A DNA stretch of 64,000 nt from Desulfuromonas thiophila. Its GTDB lineage: Bacteria; Desulfobacterota; Desulfuromonadia; Desulfuromonadales; Desulfuromonadaceae. The stretch lies in assembly GCF_900101955.1 (NCBI RefSeq), contig NZ_FNAQ01000004.1:158862-222861 (forward strand). The letters run 5' to 3'. The stretch's first letter is position 1, and each line of letters opens with the position of its first letter. Positions 28,729 to 36,796 of this stretch are shown one piece after another. Under the pieces are notes generated by a model that had not been told where the DNA came from, did no database searches, and saw only the letters and a list, made by a program, of their open reading frames with translations. Made by a program: the position numbers and the translations under genes.

Positions 28729-29271
28729 CTAAACGCAATCCGGAACAGACTCCTCTCGAATCAAATGCGGATCAGCCTCCAGGCGTTTAATCAGCGTTTC
28801 GACTACCTGCACTGCCGTTAAATTCTGCGTATCGATAACAAAATCAGCCTGACGATACAAGGGCAAACGTTGCCGCCACAAAGCCTGCAGCTGTGCATTG
28901 GCACCATCCTGGGCCAGGGGCCGTTGGGACAGGTCGACAAGACGTTGTTGAAGTGTCGGCCAGTCGGCGTGCAAATAAACAATGGTCCCAGCACTGCGCA
29001 TCAATTGCCAGTTTTCCGGTCGTCCGACAATACCGCCACCAGTGGCCACCACTGCGGATCGACAAGCGGCGTTATCGCTCAGCACCTCAGTTTCCAAAAC
29101 ACGAAATCCCGGTTCGCCAACAGCAGCAAAGATCTGCGGAATTGTCTGCCCCGCCCGGACAATAATCTGTTCGTCCAGATCAATAAACGATCTTTTTAGC
29201 CGACGGGCTAGCAACCGACCGACTGTCGACTTGCCAACCCCCATAAAGCCGATCAGGAACAATGTGCCCAT
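28729..29271 (-). CDS. aroK: Shikimate kinase
   Basis: A 180-residue kinase phosphorylating shikimate. Starts MGTLFLIGFMGVGKSTVG with the Walker A P-loop (GFMGVGKS); DLDEQI and the substrate-binding VVATGGGIVGRPEN motif follow. It is the first gene of the aro-acc run and begins just after the strong terminator at 29297-29342, so it should have its own promoter in a gap of only 25 bases or rely on read-through. Confidence 0.97.
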   Translation of the reverse strand: MGTLFLIGFMGVGKSTVGRLLARRLKRSFIDLDEQIIVRAGQTIPQIFAAVGEPGFRVLETEVLSDNAACRSAVVATGGGIVGRPENWQLMRSAGTIVYLHADWPTLQQRLVDLSQRPLAQDGANAQLQALWRQRLPLYRQADFVIDTQNLTAVQVVETLIKRLEADPHLIREESVPDCV

Positions 29272-29296
29272 AAATATTCCCTCAAGACTGCCACTT

Positions 29297-29342
29297 AGCA
29301 GACAAAAAAAGGACAGGAAAACCTGTCCTTTTTTTGTCTGCT
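29297..29342. terminator. Strong bidirectional terminator between pilQ and aroK
   Basis: A perfect 21-base inverted repeat (29297-29317 and 29322-29342) with an AAAA loop. Each arm holds a 7-base A or T tract next to GGACAGG/CCTGTCC, so the stem ends in a T run in either direction. Both neighbouring genes are on the minus strand, so its job is to end the pilMNOPQ transcript. Confidence 0.9.
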
Positions 29343-29358
29343 GAAAAATTTCAGCAGC

Positions 29359-31650
29359 TTATTTGACAATATGTGGTGTAATAAAAATCAAAAGCTCGTT
29401 ACGTTCACGGCTATCACTATTTGATTCAAACAACCTTCCCAGAAAAGGGATATCTTTCAAATAGGGTGTTCCAGTATTGTTGTTATATTCGGCTTCCACA
29501 TAAATGCCACCGATAACTGTGGTTTCACCATCCTTAAGAAGAAGTTTAGTTTCAGCCTCTTTCGTGTCAATAGAGGGTGCACTACCAGCTCCAGTCGCCA
29601 CCGTTGAACCGATAGTACTGTTCGACGCCTTGATTTGCAGTATTACCGTATCATCGGGATTGACCTCAGGTGTCACCTCCAAAGACAGGGTTGCATCCTC
29701 AAATTCCGTAGTTGTTCCCTGATCACTGACAGACTGGTAGGGAATCGCGGTGCCCTGTTCGATTTTGGCAGCTTCACCATCAAGGGTCATGATCTTGGGT
29801 GAAGAAATCACCTTTGCCTTGCCCGATGCCTCCAAGGCCGACAAGCGCAAATTGATAATGGTCGAATCGAGCCCGACACGGCCAAAATTCAGTACACCGC
29901 CAAGGCCTGAGGTGCCCAGAGTGGTCGGCAGCAGAAAGGCGCCGCCCAAGCCCATGGCCATATCGTTGAGGGTATTAGTACCGATACCTATCAGGCTGGT
30001 ATCTGTCGAACTGTTTTTGTTGCCAGCGCTATCCGTCTGGCTTGTCGTCACGGTTTCAATGCCATCTGTTCGCACCTTGCTAAATTCATATTTATTACCC
30101 GCACTGTCGGTTAGCGTATATGAATTATTAATGTCTTTCGTCTTGACATCATTATTATAACTAAAACCCCAGTTTACCCCCAGATCCATGCCTTCGGTTT
30201 CGCGCATTTCAACAATCCGCGCTTCGATCATAACCTGCGGAACAGGCTCATCAAGAACTCTGAGCAGATCACGCACCTCAGCCAGCTTGGACGGAATGTC
30301 GTTGACCATGATTTTTTTACTGCCTTCGATAACCTTGACCTCGCCCTGATCAGACAGGATGTCATCAATCACATCTTCGAGGGTATCCGTATCCTTATAG
30401 GAAACGGAGAAAATCTCGGTCCGCGTTTCTTCGTACCTCTTGATATCCTGCCGCGCCTTAAGCTTTTCAGTTTCCCTTGAGAAATGCTGCTTCTCCGTCA
30501 TAATGTGGACAATGTTGCCTTTCTGGATCATCTTCAGGTTTTTCAGTTCAAGAATCGTATCCAAAGCCTGGTCCCAAGGCACATCCTGCAACGACAGGGT
30601 CAGGCTACCGCTAACACCCTCATCAAGAATAAAATTCTTGCCGCTGATTTCATGCAGAATTGCCATGACATCACGCAACTCGGCATCGGAAAATGTCATG
30701 GAAACCGGTTCTCCAGTATAAACCTTTTCCGGCTCCTCCTGGGCTCCGATCACACCAGCGATAGATGGAACGCGAGTAGCTGGCTCACTCAAAGAATCGA
30801 AGACAGCATCAAGACCAGCGCCTGTAGAACCGGGGATCGTTGGCACAACCACTGGTCGCTGTTCATCGGCCGTAACTACTTCGGCAAAAGGACCATCCTG
30901 GGTTCTGAACACCAGCTGATTTCCTTCCAGCGCCACGCTGTATTCGACCGGACCCTTGAGTTCGGCCGCGAACATGACATTGCGCTGCTGGCCAGGCTGG
31001 CTGCCATAGGGTACGATCTGTCGCACCGCACTGGGAAATGCCGAAGCATCAATCACTCGCCGCAAGCTACGGGAAATAACCGCCGGCCGCACACCAAAAA
31101 GAATCCGGTCTCCATCGCGACGCGGCGGGATCAGTTCTGCATTGCCTTCAAGAGTCACCAGCAACTGAGACATCCCCTGTCCGCTGCCAAAGTCAACCTG
31201 AGTAACCGTTGCCGGCGTTCCCGGAGCAGGAACGACTCCTTTTGCGCCATCGGCCCAATCGACAACAATTTCGCCACCCTCCTGAAACACCCGCGCGGCC
31301 GGCAGAGTGCCACGAGCATCAAAAACAAAACGGGTCTTGTTGGGATACAACCCGACCCGCACTGCCGAAAATCCCCCATCAATAGCAAACTGGCGCTGGG
31401 TAAATGTCGGCAATGCCCCCTCGACATCCACCACCAGCCGCGCCGGCGCGCCAAGGGTCTGGGTACTGAATGTGACGCCGGCACCACTGACCAGCAGGGA
31501 TACCGATTGCACCCCCACCTGCACCGAATCAATGCGGCCACTGGCTGCCATGACGACACCAGCCATCATGGCCACCGAAAGCATTCCTGCCAGGACGCCA
31601 GACAGCCTCCGTGACAATCCCATTTTACGCATAACCGTCCGTACGCCCAT
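29359..31650 (-). CDS. pilQ: Type IV pilus secretin PilQ
   Basis: A 763-residue outer-membrane secretin. After an N-terminal signal region (hydrophobic about 15-36) comes at least one AMIN peptidoglycan-binding domain (about 38-230), then the secretin/TonB short N-terminal domain (around VSMTFSDAELRDVMAILHEI), an N1 domain and the C-terminal secretin pore (EARIVEMRETEGMDLGVNWG; IPYQSVSDQGTTTEFEDA; last part FLGRLFESNSDSRERNELLI). It forms the gate for the pilus. Last gene of pilMNOPQ, ended by the 29297-29342 terminator. Confidence 0.96.
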   Translation of the reverse strand: MGVRTVMRKMGLSRRLSGVLAGMLSVAMMAGVVMAASGRIDSVQVGVQSVSLLVSGAGVTFSTQTLGAPARLVVDVEGALPTFTQRQFAIDGGFSAVRVGLYPNKTRFVFDARGTLPAARVFQEGGEIVVDWADGAKGVVPAPGTPATVTQVDFGSGQGMSQLLVTLEGNAELIPPRRDGDRILFGVRPAVISRSLRRVIDASAFPSAVRQIVPYGSQPGQQRNVMFAAELKGPVEYSVALEGNQLVFRTQDGPFAEVVTADEQRPVVVPTIPGSTGAGLDAVFDSLSEPATRVPSIAGVIGAQEEPEKVYTGEPVSMTFSDAELRDVMAILHEISGKNFILDEGVSGSLTLSLQDVPWDQALDTILELKNLKMIQKGNIVHIMTEKQHFSRETEKLKARQDIKRYEETRTEIFSVSYKDTDTLEDVIDDILSDQGEVKVIEGSKKIMVNDIPSKLAEVRDLLRVLDEPVPQVMIEARIVEMRETEGMDLGVNWGFSYNNDVKTKDINNSYTLTDSAGNKYEFSKVRTDGIETVTTSQTDSAGNKNSSTDTSLIGIGTNTLNDMAMGLGGAFLLPTTLGTSGLGGVLNFGRVGLDSTIINLRLSALEASGKAKVISSPKIMTLDGEAAKIEQGTAIPYQSVSDQGTTTEFEDATLSLEVTPEVNPDDTVILQIKASNSTIGSTVATGAGSAPSIDTKEAETKLLLKDGETTVIGGIYVEAEYNNNTGTPYLKDIPFLGRLFESNSDSRERNELLIFITPHIVK

Positions 31651-31651
31651 G

Positions 31652-32176
31652 TTACACCCCTTCCCTCTGCGGCAGCGTAATCCGCTTCACTTCTGTCCGT
31701 GTGGCACCGGAGAAATCACGAAAACGCTCTTCGATTATCACTTCCTCGTCCTGGATGGCGGTCACCTCACCCTTGTTACGACCAACCTTGACGCCCTTTG
31801 TCAGAGTGTAGGCCTTCTTGTCAGGCGCCAGCACCATCGCACGCGCTTCTCCCTTACCCAGGATTACGGCTATCAATCGCAGTTCCTTAAGGCCAAAATT
31901 CTGCAGCGGCGTCAGGGGCTCGTCACTATCCTCCTCCGGCTCACGGATGGTCAGCAACGAAACAAAGGGATCGCGTCTGTCACGCGCCTGATAGCTGAAC
32001 TCGGGCGGCTGCGTTTCCGGCGTTTTTTCCATCTGAGGTTCGGGTCGCGCCGGCGGTTTCTGAGCCACAGCCCTGGTGCGTGTTTGAACCGGACGGGCCG
32101 GCTGCGGAGGAGCATCCTGGCAGGCCGTCAGCAACACCAACAGCACAATAAAAAGAAGGATCAGCCGCGCTGTCAT
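31652..32176 (-). CDS. pilP: Type IV pilus lipoprotein PilP
   Basis: A 174-residue lipoprotein. The N-terminus has a hydrophobic signal ending in lipobox LLTAC (lipidated Cys at residue 19), a Pro/Arg-rich linker, then the PilP domain (RRDPFVSLL; FGLKELRLIAVILGKGEARA). PilP connects the PilN/PilO inner-membrane pair to PilQ. Start overlaps pilO by 4 bases; pilQ follows after 1 base. Confidence 0.93.
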   Translation of the reverse strand: MTARLILLFIVLLVLLTACQDAPPQPARPVQTRTRAVAQKPPARPEPQMEKTPETQPPEFSYQARDRRDPFVSLLTIREPEEDSDEPLTPLQNFGLKELRLIAVILGKGEARAMVLAPDKKAYTLTKGVKVGRNKGEVTAIQDEEVIIEERFRDFSGATRTEVKRITLPQREGV

Positions 32177-32784
32177 TTTTTCTTCCCTTTCTTTTTATCC
32201 CCCGGTGAAGGCGTTGCAGCCTCAACAAACCGATAGGTCACCGCCCGGCAGTTAATTGAGAGCAACGTCTCGCCGTCCACCATTTGTGGCTTGGTGAGCT
32301 TGATATCCACCACATTCACGATACGGGCCAGGCGGCTGACTGCCTGACAAAAAAACGCCATCTGATGGTATGTTCCCCGCAAAGCCAGACTGACCGGCAC
32401 CTCGGCATAAAACTGCTTTACTGCTTCCTTTTCAGGCTTGAACAACAGCACCTCCAGTCCATTATCACGTGCCAGACCGGCAATGCTTTTAAGCAACGAG
32501 GGGATTTCCTTCTGATTGGGAAGTTCATTAAGTGCCAACTCCAGTTGCTTCTGCATTTGCTCATATTCCGCCTTAAAGCGCGGCAGATTGTTGGCAATGC
32601 GCTGTTTTTCCTGCAACTGCACCTGCAGACGGTCGAGTTCAGCCTGACGTTTGACCAGTTCTTCGCGAGCTGGGTTATATAAAAAGTAAACAAAAGCGGC
32701 CACCAGCAGTCCTAAAACAACAAACAACAGGAGAAAACGCTGGTAGAGAGGCAGCTTGAACAATTTTTCCATCTTCGGATTCAT
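32173..32784 (-). CDS. pilO: Type IV pilus assembly protein PilO
   Basis: A 203-residue bitopic inner-membrane protein: short cytoplasmic start, one transmembrane helix (about 15-33), a coiled coil (about 35-80, rich in Glu/Gln/Lys) and a ferredoxin-like periplasmic domain. It pairs with PilN. The C-terminus is lysine-rich (KKKGKKK). Placement between pilN and pilP confirms the identity of this weakly conserved family. Confidence 0.92.
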   Translation of the reverse strand: MNPKMEKLFKLPLYQRFLLLFVVLGLLVAAFVYFLYNPAREELVKRQAELDRLQVQLQEKQRIANNLPRFKAEYEQMQKQLELALNELPNQKEIPSLLKSIAGLARDNGLEVLLFKPEKEAVKQFYAEVPVSLALRGTYHQMAFFCQAVSRLARIVNVVDIKLTKPQMVDGETLLSINCRAVTYRFVEAATPSPGDKKKGKKK

Positions 32785-32793
32785 GCGTGCCTC

Positions 32794-33357
32794 CTATTTC
32801 CCGGCTGAAAGCTTTTTCGGCTGTTCCATACGACACGAAAGCTCGAAATTCTGCAGCCGCAGCCCGTCCTGCACCTTCTGCTTAGTGACCTTCAATTCGA
32901 CGCTCCGGTAGTAGGGTGAAGCCTCCAGACGGGTCATGAACGTGGCCACGTCATCTTCGGTCAGACCAACGCCGGCCAGACTGATGCTATCACCTTTCTG
33001 AACCAACTGATTCACCCAAAGTTTATCAGGGAGAGCTTCGATCAACTCATCCATAAGGTGCACCGGGCCCGACTTCGATTCCTTCAGATCAGCCAGAACA
33101 TTAAGCTTATTCTGCAAATCCTCCTGCAATTTTTTATACTTGTTAACCTCGCCAATCTTCTTTTCGAGATTTTTAATCTCAGTGCGGGTGCGACTGATGG
33201 TCGCGTCAAGTTGAGCAATCTGACCCTGAAGATTGTCGTACAGAAAATAACAGACACCGCAGGTAACAAGCAGAAAAGCTCCTGCAACAATTATCTGATT
33301 GCGTGCTTGTTCCTTTTTCTGGGCAGCCTTGACCGGCAGAAGGTTGATACGAATCAT
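32794..33357 (-). CDS. pilN: Type IV pilus assembly protein PilN
   Basis: A 187-residue inner-membrane protein beginning MIRINLLPVKAAQKKEQARN; the INLLP motif is the conserved peptide bound by PilM. One transmembrane helix (about 23-43) is followed by a coiled coil and a small periplasmic domain. It overlaps the pilM stop by 4 bases. Confidence 0.95.
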   Translation of the reverse strand: MIRINLLPVKAAQKKEQARNQIIVAGAFLLVTCGVCYFLYDNLQGQIAQLDATISRTRTEIKNLEKKIGEVNKYKKLQEDLQNKLNVLADLKESKSGPVHLMDELIEALPDKLWVNQLVQKGDSISLAGVGLTEDDVATFMTRLEASPYYRSVELKVTKQKVQDGLRLQNFELSCRMEQPKKLSAGK

Positions 33358-34412
33358 GATTTATCTCCTGCCCTGCGCGTGGCCAGGCCGGCAGCCACGG
33401 CAAAAAAGGGAGCTACGGATTTGACATAGGTCAGATCGAATTCTGATTCATGAATGGTCATACGACTAAAAGGATCGAGAATGGCCACTTCCACCCCCAA
33501 CCCCTCCTGTAGGGCTGACAGCAGCCCCTGCGTCTGCACAACGCCACCTGTTACATAGACCCGCACCACCCGCTCGTCAGCAAAAGTGGCCGAAAAGAAA
33601 TCCAGTGAACGCCGAATTTCCTGCACTAAGGTAGTGGACACCCGGTCCAGAGCGGCCTGGGCCTGGTCGGCATCAACGCCTTCAAAAGCGCCTCGCAATT
33701 TGAGCGCTTCAGCGTCGTCAGAACTCAGGCCAAAACGCTTCTGCAACTCTTCATTGTAGTGGTCCCCACCGATCTGAATTTCACGGGTAAAAACCGCAAC
33801 GCCCCCCTTGAGAACACTAACTTGAGCACCACTGGCACCAACGTCAATAAGAGCCACCGTATCTGCCGCTTCATCCGGATAAAGTGCACAAAAAATGTTC
33901 TCTATAGCAAAACAGTCCACATCCATAATTATAGGATTGAGACCGCTTTCACGAATAACACTGACATATTCATCGACAAATTCACGCTTTGCCGCCACCA
34001 GAACAACCTCCATCAAGCCCTGGTCATTCGGATCCGGCCCAAGGATATGGTAATCAAGATATACATCGGCCATCTCAAAGGGAATGTATTGCTCCGCTTC
34101 CCACTGGATCGAATTTTCCAGCTCATCCTCAGTCATCAAAGGGAGAGAAATCTTCCGGATGATAACCGAATGACCGGACACCGACGTGACCACATCGGTC
34201 GTTTTGATGCCGTTGCGTGCCACGATATCTCGTACCGCCTGCACTACCGCACGCGAATCCATGATCGAACTATCGACCACCGCTTCAGGCGGCAGAGGTT
34301 CACGATCAAGGTTCTTGAGCAGATAGCCCGACCGGGCTGTATGCAAGCGCACCAGTTTGACTGCACTGGCACCGATATCGATACCGATAACGTCTTTTTT
34401 GGCTCCAAACAT
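33354..34412 (-). CDS. pilM: Type IV pilus actin-like ATPase PilM
   Basis: A 352-residue cytoplasmic actin/FtsA-like protein. The phosphate-binding signature is DVIGIDIGASAVKLVRL near the start; a second nucleotide-binding motif is VALIDVGASGAQVSVL and a third VYVTGGVVQTQGL. It caps the cytoplasmic side of the PilN/PilO alignment complex. First gene of the pilMNOPQ operon, with a promoter at 34493-34520. Confidence 0.96.
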   Translation of the reverse strand: MFGAKKDVIGIDIGASAVKLVRLHTARSGYLLKNLDREPLPPEAVVDSSIMDSRAVVQAVRDIVARNGIKTTDVVTSVSGHSVIIRKISLPLMTEDELENSIQWEAEQYIPFEMADVYLDYHILGPDPNDQGLMEVVLVAAKREFVDEYVSVIRESGLNPIIMDVDCFAIENIFCALYPDEAADTVALIDVGASGAQVSVLKGGVAVFTREIQIGGDHYNEELQKRFGLSSDDAEALKLRGAFEGVDADQAQAALDRVSTTLVQEIRRSLDFFSATFADERVVRVYVTGGVVQTQGLLSALQEGLGVEVAILDPFSRMTIHESEFDLTYVKSVAPFFAVAAGLATRRAGDKS

Positions 34413-34492
34413 AATTTTGATCCCATTCCGAGATGAGCATCGCCCGCTAAAATGATGGGCATTTCTCCAGCGGTATCATTTTGCGTTCTTCG

Positions 34493-34520
34493 ATTATAAA
34501 AACTATCGGTTGAGCGTCAA
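34493..34520 (-). promoter_or_regulatory. sigma-70-type promoter for pilMNOPQ
   Basis: On the minus strand a -35 TTGACG (34515-34520) and a perfect -10 TATAAT (34493-34498) are spaced by 16 bases. It lies about 80 bases before the pilM start in a 160-base AT-rich gap. The match argues that this operon uses housekeeping sigma, not sigma-54. Confidence 0.7.
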
Positions 34521-34572
34521 CTTCAATTAATAAAAAATTCGGTATTTCCCGTTCCTGAATCAAAAAAACCGT

Positions 34573-35355
34573 TCAGATCACCAGCAGCCCCAGGTACCAG
34601 TCGAGGAGCTGCTGACCATAGAAGAGATAAATGATCGCGGCCAGTGACAAAAAAGGACCAAAGGGGATCGCCAGCCGACTATCCTGCCGCCGGAGCAGCA
34701 TCAGGGGTATTCCGACCAGGGTCCCCAGTAACGAGCTGAAAAAAATAACCGGAAATACCGCTCGCCAGCCTAGGAACGCACCAATCATCGCCAGCAACTT
34801 GATATCGCCCCCCCCCATGCCTTCCTTGCCAGTCAGCAGACTGTACCCTGCCGCAACCAGATAAAGACTGCCCCCACCTAGCAGAATCCCCACCAAAGAG
34901 GCCTGCCAGGACAGCCAGGGGATGGCCAACGATGCCAGAAACCCTACCAAGACTCCCGGCAGACTGATTCGATCAGGGATAATCTGGTGATCAAGATCAA
35001 TCAGTGACACCACAAGCAGGCTGGAAACAAACAGTCCGTAAACCAGGGTCGCCGGTTGCCAACCAAAAAGAGCGAAAACCGCCAGATACAACAGTGCGTT
35101 GGTCAGTTCGACCAAAGGATAACGCCAGGACAGCGGCGCATGGCAAAAGGCGCAGCGTCCCCGTAGAAACACAAAGGACAGCAGCGGAATGTTATGGTAC
35201 CACCGCAAAGGGGTTTGGCAGTGGGGGCAATGGGATGCCGGTCGCACCACCGAACGCCCTAAAGGCAGACGATAGATGCAGACATTCAGAAATGAACCAA
35301 TTACCGCTCCCACAGTAAAAACCCAAAGTCCCCAACCTCCCGGAAGAACAAGCAT
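34573..35355 (-). CDS. pilD: Prepilin leader peptidase/N-methyltransferase
   Basis: A 260-residue polytopic membrane aspartic protease that cuts and methylates type IV prepilins. The cytoplasmic loop has two zinc pairs, CPHC and CAFC, marking the methyltransferase-containing form. Catalytic aspartates lie in LIDLDHQIIPDRIS and in GMGGGDIKLLAMIGA. About seven hydrophobic helices follow. It lies upstream of pilM, after the dispersed repeat at 35418-35567. Confidence 0.97.
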   Translation of the reverse strand: MLVLPGGWGLWVFTVGAVIGSFLNVCIYRLPLGRSVVRPASHCPHCQTPLRWYHNIPLLSFVFLRGRCAFCHAPLSWRYPLVELTNALLYLAVFALFGWQPATLVYGLFVSSLLVVSLIDLDHQIIPDRISLPGVLVGFLASLAIPWLSWQASLVGILLGGGSLYLVAAGYSLLTGKEGMGGGDIKLLAMIGAFLGWRAVFPVIFFSSLLGTLVGIPLMLLRRQDSRLAIPFGPFLSLAAIIYLFYGQQLLDWYLGLLVI

Positions 35356-35417
35356 CGCCCCTGATATCCCTTTTCTGTTATGGAGCCCGCACAGGCGCGA
35401 CTACCGCCTAAAGGGCG

Positions 35418-35567
35418 ATTGAAAAACAGCCTGCAGAGCCCATGGATGGGCGACCAAAATCAATCATTACTTCGTAATGGATTGATTTTGTGAGCAAGTC
35501 GAAAAAGCGCATTTGCGGCTTGCGTCGTTGAAAAAGCCCCGGATGAGACGTTTTCAACCTCCTGCTA
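35418..35567 (-). repeat. Dispersed ~150-base repeat, copy 1
   Basis: Reading the minus strand, this stretch aligns along its whole length with 55526-55676 on the plus strand (about 85% identical by eye). It begins exactly at the TAG stop codon of the TlpA-like gene and contains two hairpins: GTTGAAAA...TTTTCAAC (35531-35559) and a long AT-rich one, AAAATCAAT/ATTGATTTT with a CATTAC-GAA-GTAATG tip (35456-35489). A third palindrome GCCCAT-CC-ATGGGC lies at 35438-35451. No coding potential seen. It may work as a 3' mRNA structure or terminator. Confidence 0.85.
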
Positions 35568-36089
35568 AAGCTGGCGTAAAAAGTCTATCACCCGGGGATC
35601 AGCCCAATCGATCGCACCAACCACCCGTTCGACGATCTGTCCATCCCGATCAACAATAAAGGTCTCGGGAAAGCGCGAGACATTGTAGGCTTTCTGCGCA
35701 TCAGCCTGAGGATCGAGCAAGACGGGAAAGCTGTGTGGATGCTGCCGCAAAAAAGCCGCCGCCGCGACAGCCGCATTTTCTTCAACATTGATCGCCAACA
35801 GCTCAACCCCCTCACCATGTAGCTGTCGATAGAGTTCCTCCATCGAGGGCATTTCCTGCCTGCACGGCGGACACCAGCTGGCCCAGAAATTAACCAGCAC
35901 CACCTGCCCCTTCAGATCCGTCAGGCGCACCTGGCGACCGTGCAGATCCGACAAACTGAAATCCGGTGCGGGTTGCAAAGTCTTCGCTTCCATCAAGCGC
36001 TCTGCCGTCGGCAGTGAGGGTGCCTGCCACCACAACCAGCCAGCACCCACCAGCAAGATCAGCAGAAGAGCGAGAAAAAGTCGCTTCAT
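35565..36089 (-). CDS. TlpA/ResA-like thioredoxin, membrane-anchored
   Basis: A 174-residue protein with an N-terminal membrane anchor or signal (residues 2-21) and a periplasmic thioredoxin fold. The redox motif is WASWCPPCRQEMP with Cys73 and Cys76, and the conserved cis-proline loop is SRFPETFIVDRDG. Such proteins reduce cysteines during cytochrome c maturation or handle other envelope disulfides; the partner is not shown by context. ATG 36089 follows GGAG. Its TAG stop is the first base triplet of the repeat at 35418-35567. Confidence 0.88.
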   Translation of the reverse strand: MKRLFLALLLILLVGAGWLWWQAPSLPTAERLMEAKTLQPAPDFSLSDLHGRQVRLTDLKGQVVLVNFWASWCPPCRQEMPSMEELYRQLHGEGVELLAINVEENAAVAAAAFLRQHPHSFPVLLDPQADAQKAYNVSRFPETFIVDRDGQIVERVVGAIDWADPRVIDFLRQL

Positions 36090-36183
36090 CGGTTCTCCTT
36101 TGCTATAAAGCGCACGACAGTTACCCTGACCGGTACTGCCAGCCAATCCCTACTCATTTCCTTTTTGTGCATGGAGCTCTATC

Positions 36184-36786
36184 ATGGGTCGTCTGTTTAC
36201 CCCGTTTTGCGTTGGGGACTGCTTTGAAATCATCCCTCCCCAAGACCAAGCCCAGCAACCGCAGCGCACCACCTTGGTGATGGCCGAAGGCGCTTTCGGC
36301 TCCGGAGAGCATGAAACAACCGCCAGTTGTCTCGAAATCATTCCCGAGTTGCCTTTGCAGAATGCCGACATTCTCGATCTGGGCTGCGGCACCGGCATTC
36401 TGGCCATAGCGGCCCTCAAACGCGGCGCTCGACAAGCCCTATGTGTCGATATCGAGCCAGCCGCCATAAACAGCTGCCGCATTAATGCCCGGCTCAATCA
36501 GGTGGAATCGCGAATCAGCGTCCTGTGCGGTGAATTACATCAGCTCGAAGCGCAGCTGCACCCCTGTGATCTGATATTCGCCAACATCTATGGCGACATC
36601 CTTCTAACTGTGGCGGAAACCCTTGTTCAATACACCAAGCCAGGTGGGCTGCTTCTGCTATCGGGCATTCTCTACGAATACAACTTCGATGTCCGTGAAT
36701 GCTACCAGCGGCTGGGATGTCAGTTACTAAAAAACCGTTTGCTCATGGAATTCAGCACCCTACTGCTACGGCGCCTGCCCGACTAA
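36184..36786 (+). CDS. Short PrmA-like SAM methyltransferase
   Basis: A 200-residue class I methyltransferase. Motif I ILDLGCGTGILAIAAL, the preceding EGAFGSGEHETTASCLE (matching AFGTGxHxTT of PrmA) and FANIYGD at the catalytic NxxG/NPPY-like site are present. PrmA, which methylates ribosomal protein L11, is about 290 residues; here the N-terminal substrate-recognition domain is absent. An in-frame TGA at 36127-36129 with no start codon between shows the short form is real. Electron-transfer-flavoprotein lysine methyltransferases have a similar size and are an alternative. GGAG precedes the ATG. Divergent from the TlpA gene, convergent with pilR. Confidence 0.75.
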   Translation: MGRLFTPFCVGDCFEIIPPQDQAQQPQRTTLVMAEGAFGSGEHETTASCLEIIPELPLQNADILDLGCGTGILAIAALKRGARQALCVDIEPAAINSCRINARLNQVESRISVLCGELHQLEAQLHPCDLIFANIYGDILLTVAETLVQYTKPGGLLLLSGILYEYNFDVRECYQRLGCQLLKNRLLMEFSTLLLRRLPD

Positions 36787-36796
36787 AACGAAAGGC

